From positions 1 through 64,000 of the forward strand of contig CANLBJ010000004.1 in NCBI GenBank assembly GCA_947488905.1: a DNA stretch of 64,000 bases. Reading direction: 5' to 3'. The stretch is from Ulvibacter algarum (GTDB lineage Bacteria; Bacteroidota; Bacteroidia; Flavobacteriales; Flavobacteriaceae). The position numbers and the translations under genes were made by a program. This document shows, one piece after another, positions 47,484-56,182 of the stretch (position 1 is its first letter; each line of letters starts with the position of its first letter). Below the pieces are notes generated by a model. The model had not been told where the DNA came from and did no database searches. It was given only the letters and a program-made list of their open reading frames with translations.

Positions 47484-47921
47484 TTAAAAAGGAGCTGCTC
47501 CTTTAATTTTAACACCCATTGAACGTGCAGTACCTGCAACCATCTTCATACCTGATTCAATTGTAAATGAATTTAAATCTGGTTGTTTGTCTTCTGCAAT
47601 AGCTCTTACTTGTTCCCAAGTAATTGTAGCTACTTTACGTACGTGAGGTTCTCCTGAGCCACTTTTAATTTTGGCAGCTTCTAGTATCTGCACTGCAGCT
47701 GGAGGTGTTTTAATTACAAAGTCAAAAGACTTGTCTTTAAATACCGTAATCGCAACTGGAAGTACTTTACCCTGCTTGTCTTGAGTTCTTGCATTAAATT
47801 GCTTACAAAACTCCATTATATTCACACCAGCCGCACCTAATGCAGGTCCTACTGGAGGAGATGGATTTGCAGCACCACCCTTAACTTGCAGTTTTACTAC
47901 TTTATCAATTTCTTTTGCCAT
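47484..47921 (-). CDS. rplK: Ribosomal protein uL11
   Basis: 145 residues. The N-terminal thiostrepton-binding region with [15 protein letters not shown] is intact, and the C-terminal rRNA-binding domain ends G-T-A-R-S-M-G-V. L11 shapes the GTPase-associated centre. It is the first ribosomal gene after nusG; the 65-base gap has a TAGGTTTG box, so this block may also have an internal promoter. Confidence 0.97.
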   Translation of the reverse strand: MAKEIDKVVKLQVKGGAANPSPPVGPALGAAGVNIMEFCKQFNARTQDKQGKVLPVAITVFKDKSFDFVIKTPPAAVQILEAAKIKSGSGEPHVRKVATITWEQVRAIAEDKQPDLNSFTIESGMKMVAGTARSMGVKIKGAAPF

Positions 47922-47964
47922 TTCTAAAATTTAATTTGGTTATCCGTAAGTGGAAGCCTATGAA

Positions 47965-47972
47965 CAAACCTA
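47965..47972 (-). promoter_or_regulatory. Possible internal promoter (-7 box) before rplK
   Basis: The minus strand reads TAGGTTTG, a full TAnnTTTG match, 43 bases before the rplK ATG in the nusG-rplK gap. No -33 TTG at the right distance. Confidence 0.4.
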
Positions 47973-47986
47973 TTATACTGTAACAG

Positions 47987-48541
47987 TTAAACTTTCTCTA
48001 CTTGCATGTAACTTAATTCTAATGGTGTCTTTCTTCCGAAAATCTTAACCATTACCTCAAGCTTACGCTTTTCTTCGTTGATCTTCTCAACAGTTCCGTT
48101 GAATCCATTAAAAGGACCATCAATAACTTTAATAGTCTCCCCTATTGTAAATGGAATATTAACGTTATCATCTTGTACCGCTAACTCATCAACTTTACCT
48201 AACATACGGTTTACCTCTGCTTGACGCAATGGTACCGGATCACCACCTTTAGTTTCACCTAAGAAACCTATCACTCCGTTGATTGATTTTATTATATGAG
48301 GAATCTCTCCTGCTAAACTAGCCTGTACCATAATGTAACCTGGAAAGAAAACACGTTCTTTCTGAGTTTTTTTACCATTACGTACCTGAATAACCTTTTC
48401 TGTAGGAACAAGAATTTGCTCTATATAATCAGCTAGGTTAAGACGCGTTATCTCAGATTCAAGATATTCTTTAATCTTATTCTCTTGTCCGCTTACTGAA
48501 CGAACTACATACCACTTTTTTGTGCTTTTTGTTTCAGCCAT
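47987..48541 (-). CDS. nusG: Transcription termination/antitermination factor NusG
   Basis: 184 residues. The N-terminal domain starts K-K-W-Y-V-V-R-S-V-S-G-Q-E-N-K-I and contains P-G-Y-I-M-V. The C-terminal KOW domain shows G-P-F-N-G-F-N-G-T-V and ends near the stop. NusG travels with RNA polymerase and couples it to ribosomes or Rho. It begins 5 bases after secE, the usual secE-nusG pair. Confidence 0.97.
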   Translation of the reverse strand: MAETKSTKKWYVVRSVSGQENKIKEYLESEITRLNLADYIEQILVPTEKVIQVRNGKKTQKERVFFPGYIMVQASLAGEIPHIIKSINGVIGFLGETKGGDPVPLRQAEVNRMLGKVDELAVQDDNVNIPFTIGETIKVIDGPFNGFNGTVEKINEEKRKLEVMVKIFGRKTPLELSYMQVEKV

Positions 48542-48546
48542 CTTAC

Positions 48547-48735
48547 TTACGACTTAATCCATTTAAAATAAGCTTCAATAGCTCCACTAAAAACAGTATC
48601 AATACCCCAAACAACTAATGCTAAAACTACAGTGAAAACCGCAACAATAACAGTTAAACGTTGAGCCTCTGCCATAGTAGGCCAAGTCACGTGATTCGTG
48701 AGCTCATTCCAAGATTCTTTTATGTAATCAACCAT
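48547..48735 (-). CDS. secE: Preprotein translocase subunit SecE
   Basis: 62 residues, the short single-membrane-span form. The amphipathic start (I-K-E-S-W-N-E-L-T-N-H-V-T-W-P-T) with the conserved W-P-T is followed by one hydrophobic helix (V-I-V-A-V-F-T-V-V-L-A-L). SecE clamps SecY in the Sec translocon. It precedes nusG and follows tRNA-Trp after a terminator-like hairpin. Confidence 0.95.
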   Translation of the reverse strand: MVDYIKESWNELTNHVTWPTMAEAQRLTVIVAVFTVVLALVVWGIDTVFSGAIEAYFKWIKS

Positions 48736-48763
48736 TTTATTTTGGTTTTTTAAACTTTATTAA

Positions 48764-48783
48764 AAAACTAGCAATCTAGTTTT
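48764..48783 (-). terminator. Terminator-like hairpin between tRNA-Trp and secE
   Basis: AAAACTAG at 48764-48771 is exactly inverted at 48776-48783 around a 4-base loop, followed on the minus strand by TTTTTTAATAAA. It lies 8 bases after the tRNA-Trp 3' end. No promoter fits in the 28 bases left before secE, so it is probably leaky. Confidence 0.6.
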
Positions 48784-48791
48784 AACTTATG

Positions 48792-48864
48792 CACGGGATG
48801 AGAGACTCGAACTCACGACACCTGGTTTTGGAGACCAGTGCTCTACCAACTGAGCTAATCCCGT
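48792..48864 (-). tRNA. tRNA-Trp (anticodon CCA)
   Basis: 73 bases fold as a full cloverleaf. The acceptor stem ACGGGAT / ATCCCGT has discriminator G, the D arm is AGCTCAG...GAGC, the anticodon loop CTCCAAA gives CCA, and the T arm holds GTTCGAG. The 3' CCA is not encoded. It lies between tuf and secE, as in many bacteria. Confidence 0.96.
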
Positions 48865-48869
48865 ATGAA

Positions 48870-48891
48870 TAATATTTCCGAAGAAACATTA
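48870..48891. repeat. UUCG-tetraloop hairpin containing the ATTTCCGAAG motif, before tRNA-Trp
   Basis: Bases 48870-48878 pair with 48883-48891 (9 bp with one mismatch that is G-U on the minus strand). On the minus strand the loop is UUCG closed by C-G. It lies 5 bases upstream of the mature tRNA-Trp 5' end and could guide processing. Confidence 0.6.
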
Positions 48892-48933
48892 AAAAAGGCC
48901 AACAGTATCATAAAATACCAAGCCCGTTATAAA

Positions 48934-48970
48934 AGTCAAGGCGTTCCGCAAAAACGGAACACCTTTGACT
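48934..48970 (-). terminator. Terminator after tuf
   Basis: A stem of about 15 bp with one bulge and one G-T pair (48934-48948 with 48955-48970, GTTCCG / CGGAAC at the loop end) is followed on the minus strand by TTTTATAA. It lies 19 bases after the tuf stop. tRNA-Trp downstream implies readthrough or a further start. Confidence 0.75.
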
Positions 48971-48989
48971 ATTTATCTTTTGACTAAAA

Positions 48990-50177
48990 TTAGTCTAAAA
49001 TCTCAGTAACCTGTCCTGCACCTACAGTTCTACCACCCTCACGGATTGCAAAACGTAAACCTATGCTCATCGCAATTGCAGAAATCAACTCAACGTGGAT
49101 AGTTAAGTTATCTCCAGGCATAACCATCTCAACTCCATCAGGAAGTGAAATATTACCAGTTACATCAGTTGTACGCACGTAAAACTGTGGACGGTAGTTA
49201 TTATGGAATGGAGTATGACGTCCACCTTCTTCTTTTTTCAATACGTAAACCTCAGCCTTAAACTTAGCGTGTGGAGTTACAGATCCTGGCTTAACAATTA
49301 CCATACCTCTAGAGATCATTGACTTCTCAATACCTCTTAAAAGAATACCAGCGTTATCTCCAGCTTCACCTCTATCAAGGATTTGACGGAACATTTCAAT
49401 ACCAGTAATAGTAGATGTAATTTTTTCAGCACCCATACCAATGATCTCTACAGGATCTCCAGTGTTAGCGATACCAGTCTCAATACGACCAGTTGCTACT
49501 GTACCACGTCCAGTAATAGAAAATACATCTTCAATAGGCATAAGGAAAGGCTTATCAACCTCTCTCAACGGCTCTTCAATCCAAGTATCAACAGCCTCCA
49601 TTAAAGAAAGAACTGTATCTACCCATTTTTGCTCACCGTTTAATGCACCAAGTGCAGAACCAGCAATTACAGGTCCATTATCTCCATCATACTCGTAGAA
49701 AGATAAAAGATCTCTTACTTCCATCTCAACTAATTCAAGTAATTCTTCATCATCAACCATATCTACCTTATTCATAAATACAACGATACGAGGAATACCA
49801 ACCTGACGTCCTAAAAGGATGTGCTCACGTGTTTGTGGCATTGGTCCATCTGTTGCAGCTACAACTAAAATAGCTCCATCCATTTGCGCAGCACCAGTAA
49901 CCATGTTCTTTACATAATCGGCGTGACCAGGACAGTCAACGTGTGCGTAGTGACGGTTAGCCGTCGCATACTCAACGTGTGAAGAGTTAATTGTTATACC
50001 ACGTTCCTTTTCTTCTGGAGCGTTGTCAATTTGATCAAAAGCCGAAGCTTCAGAATATCCAGCATCAGCTAATACCTTAGTAATAGCAGCTGTTAATGTT
50101 GTTTTACCGTGATCTACGTGTCCAATAGTACCTACATTTAAATGTGGTTTCGAACGATCATATGTTGCCTTTGCCAT
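48990..50177 (-). CDS. tuf: Elongation factor Tu
   Basis: 395 residues. The GTPase motifs are [16 protein letters not shown] and N-K-V-D-M-V. The C-terminal domains contain G-R-G-T-V-A-T-G-R and [12 protein letters not shown]-Tu delivers aminoacyl-tRNA to the ribosome. It is the last protein gene of the tRNA-tuf unit, after tRNA-Thr(GGT); no separate promoter is seen in the 61 bases upstream. Confidence 0.98.
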   Translation of the reverse strand: MAKATYDRSKPHLNVGTIGHVDHGKTTLTAAITKVLADAGYSEASAFDQIDNAPEEKERGITINSSHVEYATANRHYAHVDCPGHADYVKNMVTGAAQMDGAILVVAATDGPMPQTREHILLGRQVGIPRIVVFMNKVDMVDDEELLELVEMEVRDLLSFYEYDGDNGPVIAGSALGALNGEQKWVDTVLSLMEAVDTWIEEPLREVDKPFLMPIEDVFSITGRGTVATGRIETGIANTGDPVEIIGMGAEKITSTITGIEMFRQILDRGEAGDNAGILLRGIEKSMISRGMVIVKPGSVTPHAKFKAEVYVLKKEEGGRHTPFHNNYRPQFYVRTTDVTGNISLPDGVEMVMPGDNLTIHVELISAIAMSIGLRFAIREGGRTVGAGQVTEILD

Positions 50178-50238
50178 TTTGTATTTATTTAACTTATTAT
50201 TTATTAGTGTTCAATTGTATTTCTTACTTTAATTATCG

Positions 50239-50310
50239 AGCCAATGACGAGAATTGAACTCGTGACCTCTTCCTTACCAAGGAAACGCTCTACCCCTGAG
50301 CTACACCGGC
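50239..50310 (-). tRNA. tRNA-Thr (anticodon GGT)
   Basis: 72 bases with acceptor stem GCCGGTG / CATTGGC (two G-T pairs), anticodon loop TTGGTAA reading GGT, and a T arm with GTTCAAT. CCA is not encoded. It directly precedes tuf, the position of thrT before tufB in E. coli. Confidence 0.95.
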
Positions 50311-50428
50311 AGTAAAATTGCAGGATGCATGTCTTAATTTTTACATTAAAACGCTAAACTCAAAAGAGTTACCATTACCTGCTTCTATAAAACAGGAAAT
50401 CCCTCACTAAAAGTGAAGGTGAAATTAG

Positions 50429-50501
50429 AGCGGGAGACCAGGTTCGAACTGGCGACATTCAGCTTGGAAGGCTGACGCTCTACCAACTGAGCTACTCCCG
50501 C
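50429..50501 (-). tRNA. tRNA-Gly (anticodon TCC)
   Basis: 73 bases with acceptor stem GCGGGAG / CTCCCGC, D arm AGCTCAG...GAGC, anticodon loop TTCCAAG reading TCC, and T arm GTTCGAA. CCA is not encoded. Confidence 0.96.
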
Positions 50502-50701
50502 TTTTTAAATCTATTCTTCAATAGACTTCAATTTCATTACCTTTAAGATCTTGTCTTTCAGTGATCACCTGAAAGCGGCTGCAAATATACTAATTTTTAC
50601 AACCAATTCCAAACTAAATTTTAGCTTGAATTATTTATTTTATTTTAAATAATTTATCGTCATTAATTATCTAAAACAAACACACCCTAAAGTGTGATTT
50701 G

Positions 50702-50783
<82 letters not shown>

Positions 50784-50849
50784 AAACTAATTGCAATCAT
50801 AAAATCGCAATTAATAAAACTTCATTCTAATAAAGAACATTTTTAAAAG

Positions 50850-50923
50850 AGCCGATGGAGGGACTCGAACCCACGACCTGCTGATTACAAATCAGCTGCT
50901 CTAGCCAGCTGAGCTACATCGGC
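50850..50923 (-). tRNA. tRNA-Thr (anticodon TGT)
   Basis: 74 bases with acceptor stem GCCGATG / CATCGGC, anticodon loop TTTGTAA reading TGT, and T arm GTTCGAG. First gene of the tRNA-tuf unit, 63 bases after the -7 box. CCA is not encoded. Confidence 0.96.
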
Positions 50924-50985
50924 TTTTAAACCACTTTTATACTGAGAAACTCAGTGTAAAAACAACCGCTATTTCTAACGGATTG

Positions 50986-51015
50986 CAAATGTATATAACA
51001 ATCTAAATTCTACAA
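50986..51015 (-). promoter_or_regulatory. Full-consensus promoter of the tRNA-tuf operon
   Basis: On the minus strand TTG (51015-51013) is followed after exactly 19 bases by TACATTTG (50993-50986). This matches the Bacteroidetes housekeeping promoter (TTG, 17-19 bases, TAnnTTTG) completely, and is the best promoter match in the window. Confidence 0.8.
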
Positions 51016-51132
51016 AACTTTTTTGCGAAAATTTTTCAATAAAATGCAATAAATTTTCACTCATCTTTTTAACTCTCATTCTATGAAGCAGATACGTTTT
51101 AAAAAAAAAATGAAATATTTTTAAAGAAAAAC

Positions 51133-52020
51133 TCATTTTAGGTTACGCGGATGTGATTTTCTATAAACTTCTTTTAAAGTTGCGATACTATTATGCGTGT
51201 ATACTTGTGTAGAAGCTAAGCTTGCATGACCCAAAAGTTCTTTTACCGCATTAAGGTCTGCCCCTTCGTTTAACAAGTGTGTCGCAAAAGAATGACGTAA
51301 AATATGAGGACTCTTCTTCACTTTTTGAGAAGCTTGACTAAAATAATTAGTAATCAACCTATACACTAAGGTCTCATAAATCTTTACCCCCTTATTAGTA
51401 AGCAACAAATAATCATCATCAACAACATCAATCTCATTTCTAAAATGAACATACTCCTGCACAGAACTCAACACTGAAGACAACAAAGGTATTAGCCGTT
51501 CTTTATTACGCTTACCAAGCACCTTCACATAACCCTGACCAGCATCAATATCTTTTAACCTCAAGTTAATCAACTCTGCTCTTCGCATACCAGTACTATA
51601 AAAAAGCTCTACAATTACCTTATCACGAGCTGTTTTAAAATCTGTAGGATTAGCAAGCAGATTAATCACCTCATCTATTTCTGTTTCAGAAAAAGGTACT
51701 TGTATTTTTTTTGAAACCTTAAGAGATTTATGTTTTGCTAATGGTGTTGCCTCTATTTGTTCTGTTTTGAGCAAAAACTTATAATAGGTCTTAAGGCTTG
51801 AAATCTTTCTATTAATTGATCTATTAGAAATACCTTGCCCCACTAATGAGACAATCCAAGAACGAATCATACTATAATTAACGGCAGATGGGTCTTCTTC
51901 AGAAAAAGTAGTTTTTAAAAATTCAAAAAAAACTTTCAAATCTCTTTCATAAGCAATGATAGTATGCTTAGAGTAATTACGTTCAAGTAATAAGTAATCT
52001 ATAAACGGAGTTAAAGGCAT
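51133..52020 (-). CDS. xerC: Tyrosine recombinase, XerC/XerD type
   Basis: 295 residues. An N-terminal SAM-like core-binding domain (about 1-90; Y-S-K-H-T-I-I-A-Y-E-R-D-L) is followed by the catalytic domain. All active residues are present: R146 in G-M-R-R-A-E-L, K170 in L-G-K-R-N-K-E-R, H239 and R242 in H-I-L-R-H-S-F-A-T, H265 in L-G-H-A-S-L and Y274 in Q-V-Y-T-H. The length and lack of nearby mobile DNA point to chromosome-dimer resolution at dif, not to an integrase. Assignment to XerC rather than XerD is not certain. A TAACTTTG box lies 36 bases upstream. Confidence 0.9.
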   Translation of the reverse strand: MPLTPFIDYLLLERNYSKHTIIAYERDLKVFFEFLKTTFSEEDPSAVNYSMIRSWIVSLVGQGISNRSINRKISSLKTYYKFLLKTEQIEATPLAKHKSLKVSKKIQVPFSETEIDEVINLLANPTDFKTARDKVIVELFYSTGMRRAELINLRLKDIDAGQGYVKVLGKRNKERLIPLLSSVLSSVQEYVHFRNEIDVVDDDYLLLTNKGVKIYETLVYRLITNYFSQASQKVKKSPHILRHSFATHLLNEGADLNAVKELLGHASLASTQVYTHNSIATLKEVYRKSHPRNLK

Positions 52021-52056
52021 TGCTTTGAGTATCTGGTATAATTTTTAGTCTTGCCT

Positions 52057-52064
52057 CAAAGTTA
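52057..52064 (-). promoter_or_regulatory. Candidate -7 box for the xerC-like gene
   Basis: The minus strand reads TAACTTTG, a full TAnnTTTG match, 36 bases before the ATG. No -33 TTG at ideal spacing. Confidence 0.45.
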
Positions 52065-52170
52065 AAGATTTAAAACCATCTTTCTAATTCTTATATTTTG
52101 CTTCTGAAAAACTAAAGATAAACAAGATGCTAATTAAATATGAAGCCTGGCACATTTCCGAAGTGCGCAT

Positions 52171-52202
52171 AAAAAAACCGCTACTCATAAATGAATAGCG
52201 GT
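52171..52202 (-). terminator. Terminator of rpsU
   Basis: A 12-bp stem with one wobble pair (52177-52188 with 52191-52202, ACCGCTA at the base) has a 2-base loop and is followed on the minus strand by TTTTTTTAT. It lies 33 bases after the rpsU stop. Confidence 0.85.
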
Positions 52203-52235
52203 ATATATCAAAATAGACATTCAACTTTGTGAATA

Positions 52236-52430
52236 CTAAATTTCTTCAGCATCTCTAAGTCCCTGAATGTACTGAGCTTTTTGAATCTGCTTTCTTCTAA
52301 CAACTGAAGGCTTACTAAATGCCTGTCTAGATCTTAGTTGACGCATTGTTCCTGTACGATCAAACTTACGCTTGAAACGCTTAAGCGCTCTGTCTATATT
52401 TTCTCCGTCTTTAACTGGTATAATTAACAT
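52236..52430 (-). CDS. rpsU: Ribosomal protein bS21
   Basis: 64 residues, very basic, with the family pattern R-A-L-K-R-F-K-R-K-F-D-R-T-G and R-S-R-Q-A-F-S-K-P-S. bS21 sits next to the 3' end of 16S rRNA. In Flavobacteria it helps hide the anti-Shine-Dalgarno sequence, so most mRNAs there lack a Shine-Dalgarno element. This gene is an exception, with AGAGAGGAGG ending 10 bases before the ATG. That is the arrangement expected if free bS21 levels control its own translation. It is a single-gene unit with its own -7 box and terminator. Confidence 0.95.
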   Translation of the reverse strand: MLIIPVKDGENIDRALKRFKRKFDRTGTMRQLRSRQAFSKPSVVRRKQIQKAQYIQGLRDAEEI

Positions 52431-52440
52431 AGTTCCATAA

Positions 52441-52450
52441 CCTCCTCTCT
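52441..52450 (-). promoter_or_regulatory. Strong Shine-Dalgarno of rpsU
   Basis: The minus strand reads AGAGAGGAGG, with a 10-base spacer to the ATG. Such an extended Shine-Dalgarno is rare in this phylum and matches the published bS21 autoregulation model of Flavobacterium johnsoniae. Confidence 0.85.
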
Positions 52451-52459
52451 ATTGGACTG

Positions 52460-52467
52460 CAAAAATA
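52460..52467 (-). promoter_or_regulatory. Candidate -7 box of rpsU
   Basis: The minus strand reads TATTTTTG, a full TAnnTTTG match, just upstream of the Shine-Dalgarno. This gives a short leader of about 25 bases. Confidence 0.5.
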
Positions 52468-52556
52468 ATATTTAATTATGAATTATGTATTATGAGTTGT
52501 GATTTTTTTTCTGAAATATTATCCACTCGTAATTTGAGTTATCAAATTGATAAAAC

Positions 52557-54002
52557 CTACTCTTTAAATAACGAAACACGATTGCTCAAATCTCTAATCA
52601 ACTGGTCTTCTTCTTCAGACTCTAAGAGCACATTATAATCATCCCAAAAATCTTCATTATAAGTTCTTGGCGAAAAGATGTCTTCACTCCACTCTTTAGT
52701 CGCTAAAGCATCTGCAATTTGTTCTGGATCAAGAATAATATCTGTAAAAAGAATTTCTTGTACTGCATAATAGAACTGTTCTTCTTTTTCTTTGGCTAAT
52801 TGTTCTTTTGTTTTCTGCCAAGAGTCTGAAGATCGATCACCTAGATTTAATAGTTTTGGAGATTCATAATACATATAATTAGGGTACATTTTTTCTTGAT
52901 ACTCCATATAGGTAATAACCAGTTTATGATTATCATAAGTACCCAAAAGACTTTTACTCCTAGCTCTTTGCTTATCTGATGCAGCTACTAGGTTATATTC
53001 TATCTTCTTAATGGCAAACGTATCCCAGTAGACATAAATCCAGCCGTTAGGCTCAAAACCCTCGTTGTAAACACGATCTGTATTTAGCCCTACAAATTCT
53101 GGTCCTTTAGATATTGCTATCTTATATATTTTACGGTCATTAATAACCTGAACGGTATCTAACTTAAATTGATGTGTAGATAGTACGTCTTTCCCAAAAA
53201 GAGCTCCCTTGTCTACTGCGTTTCTAATAAGGTTTAGCCTTCCTCTAAAAAGCAAATCTAATCCATTAGTGCGGGTGTCATTCCATCTAATCGCGTCTAC
53301 TAGTGTAGCTGTACTTATAGTATCTCTAAGCAAAGCTTTAGACTTCGTATTAAAACGAGGGATGGTGTTTTTTAAATAAGAGTAATACGCAAATAAACTA
53401 TCTACATCTCTTAAATCATAACTCTTACGGGTTTCATCTACATTTATCTTTAAATTCTTTTTTGCTCCTGAAGCATAACTAGAATCGTATAATGTAATTG
53501 CACTCTCAATAAGCCATTTGTACTCTTTTGTGTTTCTTTCTTTGTGACGCAAAAACCCTTTTTGAAGATAAGGCTGCTCTGGTAAATTATCTTCTAGCTT
53601 TTCTATAGCACGCATTACAATATCATTACCGGTTTTTGGCCTTGTCTCTACCACAATGAGTATCTCATCTAAACTAGCAGTATCTTCTTCTAGAGAGATA
53701 TCCATACTAGGATCAAATTCACTAACCACTACCTTATAACTTTTATACCCTATAGAAGAAACAACTAATGTGTCATTAACTAACTCTTTAGGCACTCTCA
53801 AAGAAAATTTACCATCTGCATTTGTAATAGTACCCGTAGTACTACCATCAACATACACACTAGCACTCTCTATAGGCATAAAAGTCAAAAAATCTGAGAC
53901 TTTACCCTTCAACTCTTCTTGCGAAAAAGCAGAAAAGGAGCACAATATAAAGAGTGCTCCTATTAATAATTTTGTATTCTTAATTATCAAATCTTTCATC
54001 AT
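52557..54002 (-). CDS. Carboxypeptidase-regulatory-like domain secreted protein
   Basis: 481 residues. The signal peptide ends F-S-A-F-S-Q. A carboxypeptidase-regulatory-like beta domain follows (about 30-110; L-K-G-K-V-S-D, G-T-I-T-N-A-D-G-K-F-S-L, V-V-S-S-I-G-Y-K-S-Y). This is the module also found at the start of SusC-type receptors, but no TonB box or barrel of receptor size is present. The remaining 350 residues are of unknown fold. Probably periplasmic or outer-membrane associated. It lies between rpsU and the acyl-CoA dehydrogenase gene; role unknown. Confidence 0.78.
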   Translation of the reverse strand: MMKDLIIKNTKLLIGALFILCSFSAFSQEELKGKVSDFLTFMPIESASVYVDGSTTGTITNADGKFSLRVPKELVNDTLVVSSIGYKSYKVVVSEFDPSMDISLEEDTASLDEILIVVETRPKTGNDIVMRAIEKLEDNLPEQPYLQKGFLRHKERNTKEYKWLIESAITLYDSSYASGAKKNLKINVDETRKSYDLRDVDSLFAYYSYLKNTIPRFNTKSKALLRDTISTATLVDAIRWNDTRTNGLDLLFRGRLNLIRNAVDKGALFGKDVLSTHQFKLDTVQVINDRKIYKIAISKGPEFVGLNTDRVYNEGFEPNGWIYVYWDTFAIKKIEYNLVAASDKQRARSKSLLGTYDNHKLVITYMEYQEKMYPNYMYYESPKLLNLGDRSSDSWQKTKEQLAKEKEEQFYYAVQEILFTDIILDPEQIADALATKEWSEDIFSPRTYNEDFWDDYNVLLESEEEDQLIRDLSNRVSLFKE

Positions 54003-54053
54003 TAAATTCTGTTTATTATTAATATCCCGAATTTATAATTTTAAATTCTGAAT

Positions 54054-55217
54054 TTATGTTGCCGGCTTGTACTCTACGCCATCAATCACCATTTTTGAGA
54101 TGATCTCTTTCAGGATTTCTGAAGTACCACCACCTATAGGCCCTAGCCTACTATCTCTCAAATTACGTGCCATTGGGTATTCTTCCATATAACCGTAACC
54201 CCCTAGCAGCTGAACGCACTCATAAGCTACATCATCACTTATTTTAGTACTTAATAACTTTGACATTGTTGCTTCTTTTACAACATACTCTCCATTACCT
54301 AGTCTTTGTGCAGTAACATAGTTAAATGTTTTACACATTTCAACCTCAGAAGCTAATTGCGCTACTTTGTGACGTAATGCTTGAAATTTTGAGATAGACT
54401 TACCAAAGGCAGTTCTTTCTTTCATATAAGCAATTGTATATTCTAAAGCCCATTCACTACGTGCATGCGCATTAACCGCCATGATTAAACGCTCTAAAGC
54501 AAAGTGCTGCATGATATAAGGAAAACCTTGATCTTCTTCACCCATTAAATTACCTACAGGAATCTTAACATTATCAAATGCTATCTCACCTGTATCACTT
54601 GCTCTCCACCCTAACTTATCAAGTTTTGTAGCACTAATACCTGGCATATCTCTATCAAGTACAAAAATACTAATCCCTTTATTACCTAGTTCTGGAGACG
54701 TTTTAGCCGCAACAATTAAGTAATCACTATAAATACCGTTTGTAATAAAGGTTTTACTACCATTAATAATATAATGATCGCCATCTTTTACAGCAGTAGT
54801 ACGCATCCCTCCTACATCACTACCTCCAAAAGGCTCTGTGATACAAAGACATCCTATTTTTTCTCCTGTAACACTAGGAGCTAGGTATTTTAATTTTTGC
54901 TCGTGATTTGCTTCTTTATTTAAATGTGTCATAGCAAGATACTCGTGCGCCCACATAGCAGCAGCAAAACCACCAGAATTAATACGCTGCAGCTCTTCTA
55001 TAAAGATCACAGTATAAAAAATATCAAGATCCATACCGCCATAAGCCTCTGGAGTTGCTAGACCAAAATAGCCCATCTCACCAAATTTTTCCCAGATAAA
55101 ACGATCTATCGTTCCTGTTTCTTCCCATTTCTCTATATGTGGTACAACCTCCTTTGTTAGGAAATCTCTAAAACTCTTTCTGAAAAATTCGTGTTCTTCT
55201 GTAAAATATAAACTCAT
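54054..55217 (-). CDS. Acyl-CoA dehydrogenase
   Basis: 387 residues. The flavin and substrate signatures are C-I-T-E-P-F-G-G-S-D and Q-L-L-G-G-Y-G-Y-M-E-E-Y-P. The C-terminal motif is I-G-G-G-T-S-E-I, not the Y-E-G-T of short- and medium-chain enzymes. The catalytic Glu is therefore expected on the other helix; E255 in A-R-S-E-W-A-L-E-Y aligns with the position used by long-chain and isovaleryl-type enzymes. It oxidises an acyl-CoA to the trans-2-enoyl-CoA, passing electrons to ETF. Exact chain length is not determinable. No beta-oxidation partner genes lie next to it. Confidence 0.9.
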   Translation of the reverse strand: MSLYFTEEHEFFRKSFRDFLTKEVVPHIEKWEETGTIDRFIWEKFGEMGYFGLATPEAYGGMDLDIFYTVIFIEELQRINSGGFAAAMWAHEYLAMTHLNKEANHEQKLKYLAPSVTGEKIGCLCITEPFGGSDVGGMRTTAVKDGDHYIINGSKTFITNGIYSDYLIVAAKTSPELGNKGISIFVLDRDMPGISATKLDKLGWRASDTGEIAFDNVKIPVGNLMGEEDQGFPYIMQHFALERLIMAVNAHARSEWALEYTIAYMKERTAFGKSISKFQALRHKVAQLASEVEMCKTFNYVTAQRLGNGEYVVKEATMSKLLSTKISDDVAYECVQLLGGYGYMEEYPMARNLRDSRLGPIGGGTSEILKEIISKMVIDGVEYKPAT

Positions 55218-55283
55218 ATAATTTTGTATTCTTGATAGTTAAAAGTGATAATTTCAATTAAAAAAAAAGCTAATTTAAAGCCT

Positions 55284-56165
55284 TTAATCAACAGACAAAT
55301 ATAACTTAATTAGGTTTAACTTAGTATTAGAGATTCCGTCTATTTTAGCGAGCTCGTCTAGGCTAGAAATTCCGTCGCGCAATGTTCTGTATTCCCATAT
55401 TTCTTTGGCAAGCTCAAACGATATACCTTTAATAGTAGCGATATCACTTGCAGAGGCTGTATTTATATTCATCCTCTCAATTACTTTAGGTGTTTTTACA
55501 GCAAATCTATTAAGTGTTCTTTTTATTACCGCACTATCCATACCCCAAACGCTTGCCAACTGTGCATCACTAGAAAAACCTTGTAGTGTTTTATCTCTGT
55601 ATTCTACTATTCTTTCACTTATTGCAGGCCCTATTCCAGATACAATTTGCAATTGTTCTGCAGTGGCTGTGTTTAAATCTGCTTTATTAGCAAAAGTTAA
55701 AATGACCTCTTTTTTCTTCGGAAATGCGCCAGACGTGTAACTATTCTTCTTTGGGTTTGTAACCCACTCCGGAAATTTAAAGTTGCCACTAAAGGTAGCT
55801 AACAGCGAATCTGATACTCCTGTCACTCTCTTGAAATCTTTAACAGAGTTTATCCATTTATCATTTTCGCGAAAGCGTAAAAAACGATCATATTCTTCTG
55901 TGCTTAAACCTAAAGTATAAGCCTTGTATTCTGTAATAAAATTGGGATTAAAGGGATAGATTTTAGGCTTCTTCTTTTCTATAGCAACTATTCTTAAAGA
56001 ATCAATCTCTGCATTAATTGCCAATACTTCTGGTGACGATATATCTAAAGAAGACGTTCTATCTGGCGTGTATATAAAATAAAAAAGTAGCAACCCAGTG
56101 ATGAGTGCTACTAATAGCAAAATCCCAAAACGTTCACTTTTATTGAAAACGAATTGGGACTTCAT
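55284..56165 (-). CDS. Helix-hairpin-helix (ComEA-like) membrane-anchored protein
   Basis: 293 residues. One membrane helix near the N-terminus (residues about 13-33) is followed by a linker and two or more HhH modules. These are D-L-N-T-A-T-A-E-Q-L (about 165), with I-V-S-G-I-G-P-A-I-S-E-R-I-V-E-Y-R, and N-I-N-T-A-S-A-S-D-I, with I-K-G-I-S-F-E-L-A. The pattern is that of the ComEA-type DNA-binding HhH. Such proteins bind DNA non-specifically, in some bacteria during DNA uptake; no other competence gene is near. The gene is 17 bases after the AGCS symporter gene. It contains one copy each of both dispersed motifs discussed in the findings. Confidence 0.82.
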   Translation of the reverse strand: MKSQFVFNKSERFGILLLVALITGLLLFYFIYTPDRTSSLDISSPEVLAINAEIDSLRIVAIEKKKPKIYPFNPNFITEYKAYTLGLSTEEYDRFLRFRENDKWINSVKDFKRVTGVSDSLLATFSGNFKFPEWVTNPKKNSYTSGAFPKKKEVILTFANKADLNTATAEQLQIVSGIGPAISERIVEYRDKTLQGFSSDAQLASVWGMDSAVIKRTLNRFAVKTPKVIERMNINTASASDIATIKGISFELAKEIWEYRTLRDGISSLDELAKIDGISNTKLNLIKLYLSVD

Positions 56166-56182
56166 ATATTTAAATTTTTATT

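Noticed and set aside
51133-52020. Tyrosine recombinase next to tRNA genes as a sign of an integrated element
   Set aside because: No direct repeat of a tRNA 3' end, no phage or transfer genes nearby, and the protein has the size and motifs of housekeeping XerC/D.
52127-52198. Short plus-strand frame of 23 codons between xerC and rpsU
   Set aside because: It runs into the rpsU terminator, has no correctly spaced promoter box and no family resemblance.
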